Source: Kordiimonas marina
Lineage (GTDB): Bacteria; Pseudomonadota; Alphaproteobacteria; Sphingomonadales; Kordiimonadaceae
NCBI RefSeq assembly: GCF_023006325.1
Contig: NZ_JAINDF010000002.1
Location: 1-64,000, forward strand
Direction: 5' to 3'
DNA length: 64,000 bases
Shown piece after piece: positions 45,754 through 55,216 of this stretch. The translations under genes were made by a program, and so were the position numbers. Positions within the stretch are counted from its first letter, which is position 1, and each line of letters opens with the position of its first letter. The notes under the pieces are model-generated. The model had not been told where the DNA came from and did no database searches. It saw only the letters and a list, made by a program, of their open reading frames with translations.

Positions 45754-48477
45754 TTAGAAGCTGGTGGTCAGCTTCACATAAGCCATACGGCCACGCGGGT
45801 CATGCAGCTTCGATTCAAAGCCACCGTTGGTCGAAACATACGGCGGGGCTTTGTCGAACGCGTTGATCACGCCGACCTGCAGGCTGGTGCCCTGAAGCGA
45901 TTCCATCAGGCCACCCAGGTTCAGGGTATATTGCGCATCGACCGTGGTCATGGCGCCGACACGGCTACCCGGGTTCTGGTCATCGGTCACGCCGCTCATG
46001 TAACGGACGTAGAAGCGGATGTCGTGAACGTCGTTCACCCAAGCCGCCCCGAAGTTGGACCGCCAGCGCGGGGTCGGGCTGCCGAAGTTGGTGAAGTTCC
46101 GGTTGCCAGCACCGCTGATCGTACCGGCCTGCGGGTCTTCAAGGTCATACTTGTTGACATAGGTCGCATCCACAAACGGCATGAAGGTGCCGCTACCGGC
46201 GGCCATGCGGTATTTGGCCGAGAAGTCGAAGCCATCGGTCTTGACGCTCGACGCGTTCACATAGTCGACCAGGACCATCAGGATGCTGCCCGAGGTACCG
46301 AACGCGCGGACAACGCGGGTCGGGTCGGTCGGGTTATCATTCACCACCGACTGGTAGTTTTCCTGAATGATCACATCCTTGAAGGTGTAGTTCCAATAGT
46401 CGATGCTGAGGTCAAGGCCATCGGTCGGCTGCCAGCTGATACCGAAGTTGAGCGCGCGGCCTTTCTCCGGCTTCAGGTCCCGCGTGCCAGTGGACGGCAG
46501 GAAGCTGCGGATTGCAGCAAAGGCCGTACCGCCAAGCGGATCGACAACCTGGTTCAGGCTCGTGCCCGTACCCGACACCTGATAGACGCTCGGTGCCCGG
46601 AAGCTGGTGGAATAGCTGCCGCGAAGCGAGAGCTTGTCGTTCGGGTGGAACAGCAGCGACACTTTCGGGTTTGTCGTGCTGCCGATACCGCCGCCATAGC
46701 TTTCATGGCGGGCTGCCAGCGACAGATCTAGCTGTTCGGTCAGCGGAACCGAGGTTTCCAGGAAGACGGCTTTAGCCGTACGGTTGTCGCCAAAGTCCTG
46801 GTTACCGATGATGAAGGCAAAGCAGTCGCGGTTCGAGCAATTGTCGTAATCGCGGCTCCATTGTTCACCACGGACCTGCATCCCGATGGCAAGCCCGATA
46901 TCGCCAGCACCGGTATGACCGACCGTGCCGGAGGCTACAGCATCGAAGACCTGGGTTTTCGAAATGCCGCGGATCTCCTGACGACCGATAATATAGTCCA
47001 TGACGCTCTGGCTGTTGGGTGCCGTGGTGAAGGAGGTTGCGAACGGATTGTAGAATTCGCAGCCATTCTGCCCCGGAACGCCGGCCTTGCGATCACAGTT
47101 GCGACCACCGTAACCCATCAGGGCACGCTGGAAGCGGTCGGTTACAACATCGTTGGTGAAGATGTTGTAATGGTTGCCGGCCATGGTGAAGGCGACGTCA
47201 TAAGTCCAGTCGCCACCGAGCGGACCGGTCAGGTCGATATTGAAGCGTGCGGTGGTCGAATAGAATTTGTTCGGAGACGCCGTCCCGCCGTTACCGATCG
47301 CACGGCCAAGCATGATGGCATAGGGGTGCGTCGGGTCCCAGAAGGGCGAGTTGAGGAAAGCGGCCGGGAAGTCCGGATGGTAAGCCGGTACGACAGCTTT
47401 CGCGAGTTGCAGATACGGGAACGTCGGCGAGTTGTTCCGGATAGCGTCATTGTAGGCATAGCCGCCTTCAAGACGCAGGGTATGGCCGTCACCGAGATCC
47501 TGTTTGACAGTCAGGTAGGCCTGGGTGCGGTGCTCTTTCGGTACCAGGTTATAGTAGCTGCCGAAATCGAAGCCGCAGGTGCCGAGGTCGAAGCCCGGAT
47601 AGAGCGTCAGGCCGACATTGCGCTGGCCGCCGGCGGATTCACAACCCGTCGGGTCGATCACCGGTGCCGCACCAGCCCCGAGGCTTGCGAGGAAGGCATT
47701 AACACCCGGCAGATAGTAGGCGCCCGGGTTGCCGAGGACGGAGCTGTCGTCCTTGGTTTGGCTCAGGCGGCGTTCCGCGGTGGTCAATGGTGTCCGGCTA
47801 TAGTAGCTGAAAGCACCCATGACATGGGTGTTGTCATTGCCGAAACCGAATTTACCTTCAGCCAGATAGTCGTCCTGGCTGCCTTGGTTGGTCACACCCT
47901 GCCACTTGCCCGAAAGCTGGACGCCCTGGAAGCTGTCGTCGGTGATGAAGTTGACCACACCAGCCACGGCGTCGGTACCGTAAATGGCGGCGGCGCCGTC
48001 TTTCACGATTTCAACACGCTGCACGGCGATCTGCGGCACCAGCGAGCTGGTGTCGACAAAGGCGATGCCGTCGTTGGTGGTGGTGGCACCGACAACCTGA
48101 CGGCGGCCATTGAGGAGCACGAGCGTGGAAGCCACGCCCAAACCACGCAGGTTGAAGTTGGAGGTCCCTGTGGTGCCGTTCTGGGTGAAGGCATCGGGGT
48201 TGTTCTGGGACCCGGTATTGATGGTCAGTGTCTGAACAAGATCGGCGACGTTACTGGCACCGATATTGTTCAGTTGGTCTGCGCCGATCACCGCAATCGG
48301 TGATGGGCTGTCAAATTGGGATTTCCCTTTGATGTGGGTACCCGTGACCACCACTTCTTCGATTTGCATATTCGACGAAGTATCGGCCTTGTCTTGGGCA
48401 TAGGCTGCATTGGTGGCAAGTAGGCCAAGGCAGCCGGTCGTTAGAGCGGTAGCTCTAAATAGTCTATGATGACGCAT
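45754..48477 (-). CDS. TonB-dependent outer-membrane receptor
   Basis: A receptor of about 907 residues. The signal peptide ends AYAQ, then a TonB-box-like EEVVVTGTHIKG and a plug domain (LNNIGASNVADLVQTLTINT, then STLVLLNGRRQV and IYGTDAVAGVVNFIT) precede a long barrel ending in an aromatic strand (AYVKLTTSF). LNGRRQ and GTDAVAGVVNF mark the iron-independent subgroup often used for oligosaccharides or peptides. The ATG at 48477 follows AGGGAGGG. It is in tandem with the first receptor, but each has its own terminator. No adjacent regulator or hydrolase indicates the substrate. Confidence 0.92.
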   Translation of the reverse strand: MRHHRLFRATALTTGCLGLLATNAAYAQDKADTSSNMQIEEVVVTGTHIKGKSQFDSPSPIAVIGADQLNNIGASNVADLVQTLTINTGSQNNPDAFTQNGTTGTSNFNLRGLGVASTLVLLNGRRQVVGATTTNDGIAFVDTSSLVPQIAVQRVEIVKDGAAAIYGTDAVAGVVNFITDDSFQGVQLSGKWQGVTNQGSQDDYLAEGKFGFGNDNTHVMGAFSYYSRTPLTTAERRLSQTKDDSSVLGNPGAYYLPGVNAFLASLGAGAAPVIDPTGCESAGGQRNVGLTLYPGFDLGTCGFDFGSYYNLVPKEHRTQAYLTVKQDLGDGHTLRLEGGYAYNDAIRNNSPTFPYLQLAKAVVPAYHPDFPAAFLNSPFWDPTHPYAIMLGRAIGNGGTASPNKFYSTTARFNIDLTGPLGGDWTYDVAFTMAGNHYNIFTNDVVTDRFQRALMGYGGRNCDRKAGVPGQNGCEFYNPFATSFTTAPNSQSVMDYIIGRQEIRGISKTQVFDAVASGTVGHTGAGDIGLAIGMQVRGEQWSRDYDNCSNRDCFAFIIGNQDFGDNRTAKAVFLETSVPLTEQLDLSLAARHESYGGGIGSTTNPKVSLLFHPNDKLSLRGSYSTSFRAPSVYQVSGTGTSLNQVVDPLGGTAFAAIRSFLPSTGTRDLKPEKGRALNFGISWQPTDGLDLSIDYWNYTFKDVIIQENYQSVVNDNPTDPTRVVRAFGTSGSILMVLVDYVNASSVKTDGFDFSAKYRMAAGSGTFMPFVDATYVNKYDLEDPQAGTISGAGNRNFTNFGSPTPRWRSNFGAAWVNDVHDIRFYVRYMSGVTDDQNPGSRVGAMTTVDAQYTLNLGGLMESLQGTSLQVGVINAFDKAPPYVSTNGGFESKLHDPRGRMAYVKLTTSF

Positions 48478-48650
48478 GTTTCCCTCCCTGGAATTAACAG
48501 CAGCTAATCTTCCTTCCCAGATATAAAGGGTTAGGTCGAAACGGCTGGGGGTCAAGGCAGGGATGATGCTATTTTTATGACAATGGTTGCGTGCCCTCCC
48601 AGTGTATCAAATAAACCACAGTTAGAGGGGGTGTTGACCCGGAAAATCCC

Positions 48651-49064
48651 CTATTCGGGGGTTACCATGGCTTCCTTCACATAGACGGTGACCTTGCCCG
48701 TTCCGAGACGGTAGTCGGCGTATGGCGTGAGGTAGGCGGAGATAATATCGGGGTCAATCGGCCTGTTGGGGTCAATCTGCTGGTTGGCGAGGATGGTGAG
48801 CGCGGTCAGGAAATCGGACCTGAGCTGCGGCTGATGCAGGCGGATATATTTCATATCGTCCGACTTATTGACCACAAGTGTCAGGGTGACGCTGACTTTG
48901 CCGCGGACCCTTCCCCGCTTGATCAGGGAAAACTTGAAAGGGGTCATGTCGATCTTGGGCAAGGCGTCTGTCTGCGAGTCAGGCGCTTTCTCGGCGCCAC
49001 CTTCTCCGGCCCAGGCGGCAGAGGGCGTCATCATTAGGCAGAGCAGGATCAGAAGGGTGCGCAT
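48651..49064 (-). CDS. Small exported protein, weakly FliL-like
   Basis: A 137-residue protein with a clear signal peptide (LLILLCLMMTPSAAWA). The mature part alternates strands and helices: VRGKVSVTLTLVV, then a helix QLRSDFLTALTILANQQ and a final strand GKVTVYVKEAMV. This pattern recalls the periplasmic domain of FliL-like proteins, but the similarity is only in layout, and the membrane anchor is replaced by a cleavable signal. The ATG at 49064 was chosen for the signal peptide; the longer frame to 49166 is not supported. Confidence 0.6.
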   Translation of the reverse strand: MRTLLILLCLMMTPSAAWAGEGGAEKAPDSQTDALPKIDMTPFKFSLIKRGRVRGKVSVTLTLVVNKSDDMKYIRLHQPQLRSDFLTALTILANQQIDPNRPIDPDIISAYLTPYADYRLGTGKVTVYVKEAMVTPE

Positions 49065-49310
49065 GATTTTCAAGTATCCTTTGTCGACCAGCGTGGTGCT
49101 TGTGCCTTTTCCTAGCATAGCCCGGATGAACGGTCCCCTAACAAATTGGCGGTTCCAACCAGGCAAGCTTGCTGCATATTGCGATTATTATTGCAATATG
49201 CAGCTATAAAAGATGCATATTGCAACAGATTCAACGAGTCTCAAAACGGCGTTAAAGGCGTATTTTTTGTAACCATTTGTTTTATATGAAGTTTCATTTT
49301 TTATGGGAAC

Positions 49311-49326
49311 TGGCACAGGTCTTGTA
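49311..49326 (+). promoter_or_regulatory. Sigma-54-like promoter
   Basis: TGGCACA-N4-TTGTA has the -24 TGGCAC element exactly and the correct spacing to a -12 TTG element; the GC of the -12 box is GT. Transcription would begin near 49337, immediately before the candidate RNA hairpin. Confidence 0.5.
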
Positions 49327-49337
49327 CCTATTGGTGT

Positions 49338-49454
49338 ACCTCTCGAGCAGGGGTGCGGGAATGGGTAAATTTATTTACTCGACCCCCAATCGTGCACCTG
49401 TTCCCGCCTACCCCCTGCGAGGAAAACCCGTATCGGTTCGATACGGGTTTTTTC
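49338..49454 (+). ncRNA. Candidate structured small RNA ending in an intrinsic terminator
   Basis: The sequence can fold as one long rod. Outer arms CCTC/GAGG and GCAGGGG (49347-49353)/CCCCTGC (49412-49418) and inner arms GCGGGAA (49355-49361)/TTCCCGC (49401-49407) enclose a small GTAAA/TTTAC hairpin. A very strong terminator follows directly. A sigma-54-like promoter sits at the correct distance upstream. No known RNA family is recognised. Confidence 0.45.
49423..49454 (+). terminator. Strong intrinsic terminator
   Basis: Perfect AAAACCCGTATCG/CGATACGGGTTTT arms with a three-base loop, then T residues on the plus strand. It could also stop leftward transcription from the gene at 49596-52655, which lacks another terminator. 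Confidence 0.85.
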
Positions 49455-49595
49455 ATGGCCTTTGTTTCGGGGGGGACCGCATAAATATACTTTCAGCCTG
49501 CCAAAAGGAGCCTGCTAGAGGGCGTCCCTTAGCTAAAATTCAGGAAAATAAGGTCGGATTTGTTGTGTCATTGGCCTTGGATTGGCCAAGAACAG

Positions 49596-52500
49596 TCAGG
49601 CAAACAAGCTGTAGGACGATGAAGAACTGCCCGCCGTCAAGCGCGCCAGGCCGGTCTGAAGGTTCGCCAGTTGCTTGGCCTGCTCGGGCGACGGGCCGCC
49701 GCCGGTGTTTTTGGTGCCGTTCTTCAGTTTATCGACAAGCGGGTTATAGTCCAGCGTCCGGTAGGCGCGCTCGATGGTCGAAATCGCCTTGTCGAGAAGG
49801 TTGAGCGTATATTTGGCCGTCGGCTTGTCGCCGATATTGATTGCGCCGCCCAGGCCCAGGCCGAACACGCCGCCAATGTTAAGGGATGGGTCTTTCTTGG
49901 CCGCGGCTGTCTGGGCAGCGGTTTTGATGCCATATACCTCATTACTATTGAGCAGCTTACCCGGCTGGATTCCGAGATGAGACAGCAGGTCGCGGCCATT
50001 CGCGCCAGCGATCAGGTCGATGGACTGGCCAGTCGCCAGGGTGCTGATCGTCAGCTTGTCGCCACTGGTTGTGGTCGCAACCGAGGCTTTCAGCTTGCCA
50101 AAGCCCGCGATGTTGAGCTTGCGGGAAATGTCCCTCAGGTCGTCCCCGGCTTGCAGGGTAATCTTGTGCTTGATCCCGCCGCCGAGCGAGAAATAGAAAT
50201 AGTCACCGACCTGCGCGGATGTCTGTGTTTGGATATTCAGTGTCTGGGATGCAATCACGGAACCAGTGGGCAGGCCCAGGGTCGAAAGAACGGAGTTGCC
50301 CTTGTTGGTGAAGGCAATGCCGCCGCTTGTCTCCTGGGAAAGGCTCTCCCCAAATTGCTGGATATCGCCGAGGGTTCCGGTGGCGCCATCGACCCGGGCG
50401 ACAAAAGCATCCGTGGCACCGTGGGAGACCTCCCCGGCGAACGTTCCTGACGTCGACCCGGCCACATAAACGGTGTTGCCCGAGACTTTAACGTCAGCGA
50501 TGCGGTCCGTGCTGGCTGTGCCAAGATAAGTGGTGAAATTGGCGGTAAGGGCGGTGGTACCGCTCAAGGTTACACCGCTGACAAACCCGTCGAAGCCACC
50601 GGCTGCCGCGCCGTTCACTGTGGCGGTACCCCCGGCATTGAGGCTGCCGTTGGTGGTTGTGCCGGCGAGATAGACGCTGTTGTTGGCGTTATCGATGCTG
50701 AGGCCCTGGATCGCCCCGCCGCTGCCGAGCGCCCCGAAGTCGATGCTGGCGGTCTGGTTCGCGAGGTTGGTGCTGTCGATCCGGTAAACCTTGGCATTGC
50801 CGCTTTGTTCGGCCGCGACCACCAGGTTGTTGTTGCTGTCGACCTGGATGCCTTTGATGACATCGTTGCCCGCCGTGCCGAACACATTTGAATCTATCAA
50901 TTTACCTGTGGTGCCGGATACCTTCAGGATCATGGCATCCTGCCCACCTGAGAAGCCGGAGGTCGCGCTGATGCCGGATTTGGTATAGCCGCCGACATAG
51001 ATGTCGTTGTTGCTGTCCACGGTCACAGACGTGCCTGCGCTTTCACCGGCGGTGTCGAGCTGGTAGCGGAAGACCTCATCCCCGGTCTTGGTGTATTTGG
51101 TGACGAAAGCATCCTTGCCGGCGATGACGTCGCTGGTGGAAAGCGCACTGTCGGTCTGGCCGGTGACGATGACATTATCATTGCTGTCCACCGTCACGCC
51201 GTAGGCGCTGGCGTCGCCCGAAACACCCAGAAGACGCGAGAAGATGACATTGCCCTGGTTGTCAAACTTGGTCAGGAACACATCATTGCCGGTGGCGGTG
51301 TTGATTTGGTTGTTGAAGCTGCCCTGCGATTTGCCGACAACATAAACGCCGCCTTCGCTATCGACCGCAACCTTGCTGGCCTGGGTATTGGCGGTGACTT
51401 TGTTTTTGCTGGTAATATCGGTGATCGACTTGAGCGCATCGGCATTGGCCGTGGCTGTTGTCGTGGTCGAACTGCCGGTGACGGCGAGCAGGGCGGCGGA
51501 TTTCATTTTGTCGCGGAGCGCGGCAATTTTCGGATCGATCGAAGTATTGGCTGTTTTGTCGTTGGCCACGGCCTGCTTGATCGCACTGCCTGCGATATCG
51601 ACACCGGCAAAGGATGTGGTGTGGTCGACCGTCATGGTGCCGGAAAGGTTGCCGATTTCAGTGAGGCGGCTGGTAACCGGCGCCGTGCCGCTGACCTGCG
51701 CAACCGAGGAGGCAATATAAAGGCTTGGCGACGATGACGCTGCCGACAGGCTGATTTGTTCGGTTGAAACCCCGTCTACCTGCAAACCATATTGGCCGGT
51801 GGTCGTGTTCCGGTGAACACTGAACCGGGTCAGATCCTTCGGAACCGGGTTGCCCGTGGCGTCCAGGATGGTCAGAGACGAGATCTGAGTGTTGATATAG
51901 TCCTTGATGTTATTCAGCGACAGGGTGCCCGTCATTTTGCTGAGGTCGACGGTGATATTGTCAGTTACGCCGCTTTTGGTGATGGCGACGTTGAAGACTT
52001 CAGTGCCGGTCAGGCCGCTGATGGCAGCATTTGGGTCGTTGGTGATGAAGCTGCCGCCATAGCTGGTGGCATTATGGCCGGTCTGGATGCTCGTATCTGC
52101 CTTATAGGCTTTATCCCCCAGGAACAGGCCAAGCTTGTCCAGCTGTGTGTTGGAGAGATAATTGCGGACTTCGTTAAGCCCGGACTGGAACTGGGTATCG
52201 AGCCGTGCCAGCGACGTGGTCGGCGTGGCGTTCTGGGAGGCATATTCCGCCAATACGCGCAAATTCGACAAGGCCTTGTAAAGCGCGAAGGTCGCCTGTT
52301 TGTCGGGGTTTTTCGATACCGACTTCACTGTCGGGTCATTGAGGTCGATGAATTTGGTGAGCGACCGGGCCTTGCGGACCTGCTCATTCAGTGACGGCGG
52401 CGACTGGTTGGCCTGATCCTGCTGCCAGGGCGTCGTGATGCTCGAACTTGCGCCGCGGAAGTTATAGGCGGCGCGGTCTGCGGCCGACAGGGTCGAGAGA

Positions 52501-52655
52501 CCCGCGAGAGCATTCTGGGAATCTATTGAGGCGGAGATGAGCGAATAATCGATCCCGACAATCGAGCTACCGCTGGATGTGCCAAACAGCCCACCGCTAC
52601 TAGCGCCAAGGGTGCTTAAAAGGCTGCTCGAACTGACGGTTCCAAAAAAGGCCAT
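49596..52655 (-). CDS. Large SBBP-repeat protein, FlaEY-like
   Basis: A 1019-residue protein without a signal peptide. The N-terminal 390 residues are rich in S, T, A and N, with flagellin/hook-protein-like stretches. Residues of about 425-760 contain at least four SBBP beta-propeller-type repeats (VDSEGGVYVVG, VDSNDNVIVTG, VDSNNDIYVGG, VDSNNNLVVA, each followed by a D-AF-TK-type segment). The C-terminal region has LSLGIQ- and AINIGD-type segments reminiscent of hook-associated proteins. Caulobacter FlaEY, a regulator tied to flagellin assembly, has a similar size and repeats. That assignment is from memory of the family and not certain; no flagellin gene is in the window. Confidence 0.55.
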   Translation of the reverse strand: MAFFGTVSSSSLLSTLGASSGGLFGTSSGSSIVGIDYSLISASIDSQNALAGLSTLSAADRAAYNFRGASSSITTPWQQDQANQSPPSLNEQVRKARSLTKFIDLNDPTVKSVSKNPDKQATFALYKALSNLRVLAEYASQNATPTTSLARLDTQFQSGLNEVRNYLSNTQLDKLGLFLGDKAYKADTSIQTGHNATSYGGSFITNDPNAAISGLTGTEVFNVAITKSGVTDNITVDLSKMTGTLSLNNIKDYINTQISSLTILDATGNPVPKDLTRFSVHRNTTTGQYGLQVDGVSTEQISLSAASSSPSLYIASSVAQVSGTAPVTSRLTEIGNLSGTMTVDHTTSFAGVDIAGSAIKQAVANDKTANTSIDPKIAALRDKMKSAALLAVTGSSTTTTATANADALKSITDITSKNKVTANTQASKVAVDSEGGVYVVGKSQGSFNNQINTATGNDVFLTKFDNQGNVIFSRLLGVSGDASAYGVTVDSNDNVIVTGQTDSALSTSDVIAGKDAFVTKYTKTGDEVFRYQLDTAGESAGTSVTVDSNNDIYVGGYTKSGISATSGFSGGQDAMILKVSGTTGKLIDSNVFGTAGNDVIKGIQVDSNNNLVVAAEQSGNAKVYRIDSTNLANQTASIDFGALGSGGAIQGLSIDNANNSVYLAGTTTNGSLNAGGTATVNGAAAGGFDGFVSGVTLSGTTALTANFTTYLGTASTDRIADVKVSGNTVYVAGSTSGTFAGEVSHGATDAFVARVDGATGTLGDIQQFGESLSQETSGGIAFTNKGNSVLSTLGLPTGSVIASQTLNIQTQTSAQVGDYFYFSLGGGIKHKITLQAGDDLRDISRKLNIAGFGKLKASVATTTSGDKLTISTLATGQSIDLIAGANGRDLLSHLGIQPGKLLNSNEVYGIKTAAQTAAAKKDPSLNIGGVFGLGLGGAINIGDKPTAKYTLNLLDKAISTIERAYRTLDYNPLVDKLKNGTKNTGGGPSPEQAKQLANLQTGLARLTAGSSSSSYSLFA

Positions 52656-52877
52656 GGCCTATATTCCTGTCTCTCCGCGTCTTATCGGCCTCGAGTTTTT
52701 TGCCGGGTGGGCAAATATTTCCGAGCCAAAAACCCGAGTCACTTCAAACGACTCGGAATTTCAGGCAAAATTTGCCGCCCAATTGCATTTGGGGCGATAA
52801 GTCACTAGATGTCATGCAAGGATTGTGACAATTTGGATTCCGCACGCACGGTATCCACGGCTGGCGAGGACCTGAAT

Positions 52878-53174
52878 ATGGCCATTGTATATGCACTTCT
52901 CGACGTAACCTACATGGCGCTGTCCATCTATCTATGGATATTGTTCGCCAGCATTATCCTGAGCTGGCTGACCAACTTCGGCATCGTCAACAGTTACCAG
53001 CCGTTCGTGCAGGCCGTCGGCCGTTTTCTCTATGCCGTGACCGAACCTGTGCTCAGGCCGATCCGGCGCCATGTGCCGGCAATGGGCGGCTTCGACCTGT
53101 CACCCATGCTGTTGATTCTGGTGATCTATTTTATCCAAAGCCTGATCCGTAACATCTATCTCCATGGCTTCTGA
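52878..53174 (+). CDS. YggT-family membrane protein
   Basis: A 98-residue protein with two hydrophobic helices (about 5-32 and 74-94) separated by the conserved VTEPVLRPIRRHVPAMGGFDLSP loop, the YggT signature. Members are linked to cell shape, osmotic stress or membrane organisation. The ATG at 52878 follows GCGAGGA; an upstream in-frame ATG would add an unconserved 23 residues. It overlaps the DUF167 gene by 11 bases, a gene pairing seen in many proteobacteria. Confidence 0.9.
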   Translation: MAIVYALLDVTYMALSIYLWILFASIILSWLTNFGIVNSYQPFVQAVGRFLYAVTEPVLRPIRRHVPAMGGFDLSPMLLILVIYFIQSLIRNIYLHGF

Positions 53175-53490
53175 GGACGTCCTTTCCGCGCGCGAAGATG
53201 GCGTTCTCCTGCGCGTGCGCCTGACCCCGAAGGCCTCGAAGGATGCCATTGGCAGGGTCGAGGCTGACGCCGATGGCAAGGCATGGCTCAAAGTCTCGGT
53301 GACGGCGGTGCCTGAAAAAGGCAAGGCCAATGCAGCACTTGCAAAGCTGCTGGCCAAAAAACTGCGGTTGCCCAAAACCGGCATCCGCCTTATAGCGGGG
53401 GAAACATCCCGGCAGAAGACGCTGCTGATCGCAGGGGAGCCGGGGGAAGTGTTGCCCGAGCTTCTGGCCCGCCTTGAGGCGCTAGGCTAG
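53164..53490 (+). CDS. DUF167/YggU-family protein
   Basis: A 108-residue protein of the UPF0235 family: [15 protein letters not shown] at the start, [26 protein letters not shown] in the middle and [15 protein letters not shown] at the end are conserved signatures. Its biochemical role is not established. It overlaps yggT and precedes folD, suggesting co-transcription of the three. Confidence 0.9.
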   Translation: MASEDVLSAREDGVLLRVRLTPKASKDAIGRVEADADGKAWLKVSVTAVPEKGKANAALAKLLAKKLRLPKTGIRLIAGETSRQKTLLIAGEPGEVLPELLARLEALG

Positions 53491-53536
53491 AAGCCGCAGA
53501 GTTCGCCAGCCAAGACCTCAAGGGAGAGCCCAGCCC

Positions 53537-54421
53537 ATGACTGCCAAAATCATCGACGGAAAGGCCTTCTCGGCCAAGGTCCGCGCCGCCGTCGCCACGG
53601 ATGTTGAAACGCTCAAAGCCAAGCACGGCGTCACGCCCGGCCTTGCCGTCGTGATTGTCGGCAAAGACCCGGCGAGCGAGATTTATGTCCGCAACAAGGT
53701 GAAGCAGACCGCCGAAGCAGGGATGAACGGCTGGCACTATGAACTGCCCGCTGAGACCACGGAAGCCGAGCTTCTGGCCAAGGTCGAGGCGCTCAATGCC
53801 GACCCGGCGGTGAACGGCATTCTGGTCCAGCTGCCGCTCCCCAAGCATATCAATGAATCCGCCATCATCGCTGCGATCGCGCCGGAGAAGGACGTGGACG
53901 GTTTCCATGTCATCAACTCCGGCCTCCTGGCCACGGGTGGCCGCGCCATGGTGCCCTGCACGCCGCTTGGCTGCTTGCTTATGCTCAAGGACACGCTCGG
54001 TGACATGACCGGCATGAAGGCGCTGGTGGTCGGCCGCTCGAACATCGTCGGCAAGCCGATGGCGCAGCTGCTCTTGGATGCCAACTGCACCGTCACCATC
54101 GCCCACAGCCGCACGCGCGACCTGGCCGCCGAAGTGGCCCAGGCCGATATTGTCGTCGCCGCCGTTGGCGTGCCGGAACTGATCAAGGGCGCCTGGGTCA
54201 AGGAAGGCGCGACCGTCATCGATGTCGGCATGAACCGGATCCCGAAGGAAGACGGCAAGACCAAGCTGGTGGGTGATGTGGAATATGCCGCCGCCGCGGA
54301 ACGCGCGAGCGCGATCACGCCGGTGCCGGGCGGTGTCGGTCCGATGACCATCGCCATGCTGCTCAGAAATACCGTGACAGCCACCTGCCGTCAGAACAAT
54401 ATTGACCCGGATGCACTTTAA
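53537..54421 (+). CDS. folD: Bifunctional methylenetetrahydrofolate dehydrogenase/cyclohydrolase
   Basis: A 294-residue FolD, which interconverts 5,10-methylene-, methenyl- and 10-formyl-tetrahydrofolate with NADP. The catalytic-domain motif [20 protein letters not shown] carries the conserved tyrosine and lysine, followed by [12 protein letters not shown] and PEKDVDGFH. The Rossmann part has [17 protein letters not shown], and the C-terminal [17 protein letters not shown] is diagnostic. Length is normal and the start is preceded by a GGGAGA site. Confidence 0.97.
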   Translation: MTAKIIDGKAFSAKVRAAVATDVETLKAKHGVTPGLAVVIVGKDPASEIYVRNKVKQTAEAGMNGWHYELPAETTEAELLAKVEALNADPAVNGILVQLPLPKHINESAIIAAIAPEKDVDGFHVINSGLLATGGRAMVPCTPLGCLLMLKDTLGDMTGMKALVVGRSNIVGKPMAQLLLDANCTVTIAHSRTRDLAAEVAQADIVVAAVGVPELIKGAWVKEGATVIDVGMNRIPKEDGKTKLVGDVEYAAAAERASAITPVPGGVGPMTIAMLLRNTVTATCRQNNIDPDAL

Positions 54422-54488
54422 GGCTGCGCTTTAGGGCGCCTCTGTACGGAAGGCCCGGCCGGGGCCGGTAGAAAAGGGGGAACACTCG

Positions 54489-55109
54489 ATGTATGACGCT
54501 TTCATCGCTGCTTTCACGGCGCTTTTCGTCATCGTCGACCCCATCGGCATCGCGCCGGTGTTCGCCGGGCTCACTCAGGGCACCACGGTCGCGCACAAGC
54601 GCAAGATGGCGATCCGCGGTACCATCATCGGCACGCTGATCCTGGTTTTCTTCGCCGCCGTCGGGAAGCCCTTCCTCAACTCGCTCGGGATTTCCATGAA
54701 CGCGCTTCGGGTGTCGGGCGGGTTGATGTTGTTCATCATCGCGCTCGAGATGGTTTTCGAGAAACGCGCCGAACGCAAACAGGAAACCGCCGACAAGCTC
54801 GACGAATATTTCGAGGATATTTCCGTTTTCCCGGTCGCCCTGCCTTTGCTGGCTGGGCCGGGGGCGATCGCCACCATCATGCTTCTGATGACAAGCTATG
54901 AGCATAACACCGCGGCGCAGCTCGCGGTGATGGCCGCCTTGGGCGTGGTGATGCTGATCGTGCTGATCGTCTTCTTCACCGCGGGCAAGCTGATGGACCT
55001 TCTGGGCCCCACGGTGAACGCGGTCCTGACCCGTCTTCTCGGGGTCATTCTCGCGGCCCTCGCCGCGCAATATGTGCTGGACGGCCTGAAGCGCGCCTTC
55101 ATGGGGTGA
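54489..55109 (+). CDS. MarC-family integral membrane protein
   Basis: A 206-residue membrane protein with six predicted helices. FVIVDPIGIAPVFAGLTQG in the first helix region and FPVALPLLAGPGAIATIMLL in the middle are characteristic of MarC/UPF0056 proteins. Despite the name the family has no proven role in antibiotic resistance. A ribosome site (AAAAGGGGGAA) precedes the start. It is separated from folD by 67 bases with no clear terminator. Confidence 0.92.
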   Translation: MYDAFIAAFTALFVIVDPIGIAPVFAGLTQGTTVAHKRKMAIRGTIIGTLILVFFAAVGKPFLNSLGISMNALRVSGGLMLFIIALEMVFEKRAERKQETADKLDEYFEDISVFPVALPLLAGPGAIATIMLLMTSYEHNTAAQLAVMAALGVVMLIVLIVFFTAGKLMDLLGPTVNAVLTRLLGVILAALAAQYVLDGLKRAFMG

Positions 55110-55216
55110 GGTTTCCCGACCGGGCGGTCACGTGTTTGTGTGCGCCCGCCCCCTGGCATTGACAAGCCCCTTCCCTTGCCGCCACTCTGCCCGCTTCTAT
55201 GCAGGGGAAAAATAGT

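Larger units (their letters stand above)
49065..49595. other. Intergenic region with a candidate small RNA
   Basis: No protein-coding gene is credible in these 530 bases. From 49065 to about 49310 the sequence is AT-rich, with an ATTGCAATATGCA-type repeat near 49179-49205 (TTGCAATATGCAGC and GATGCATATTGCAAC form an inverted pair). From 49311 to 49454 lies the promoter-hairpin-terminator unit described separately. Bases 49460-49595 show no recognised feature. Confidence 0.55.
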
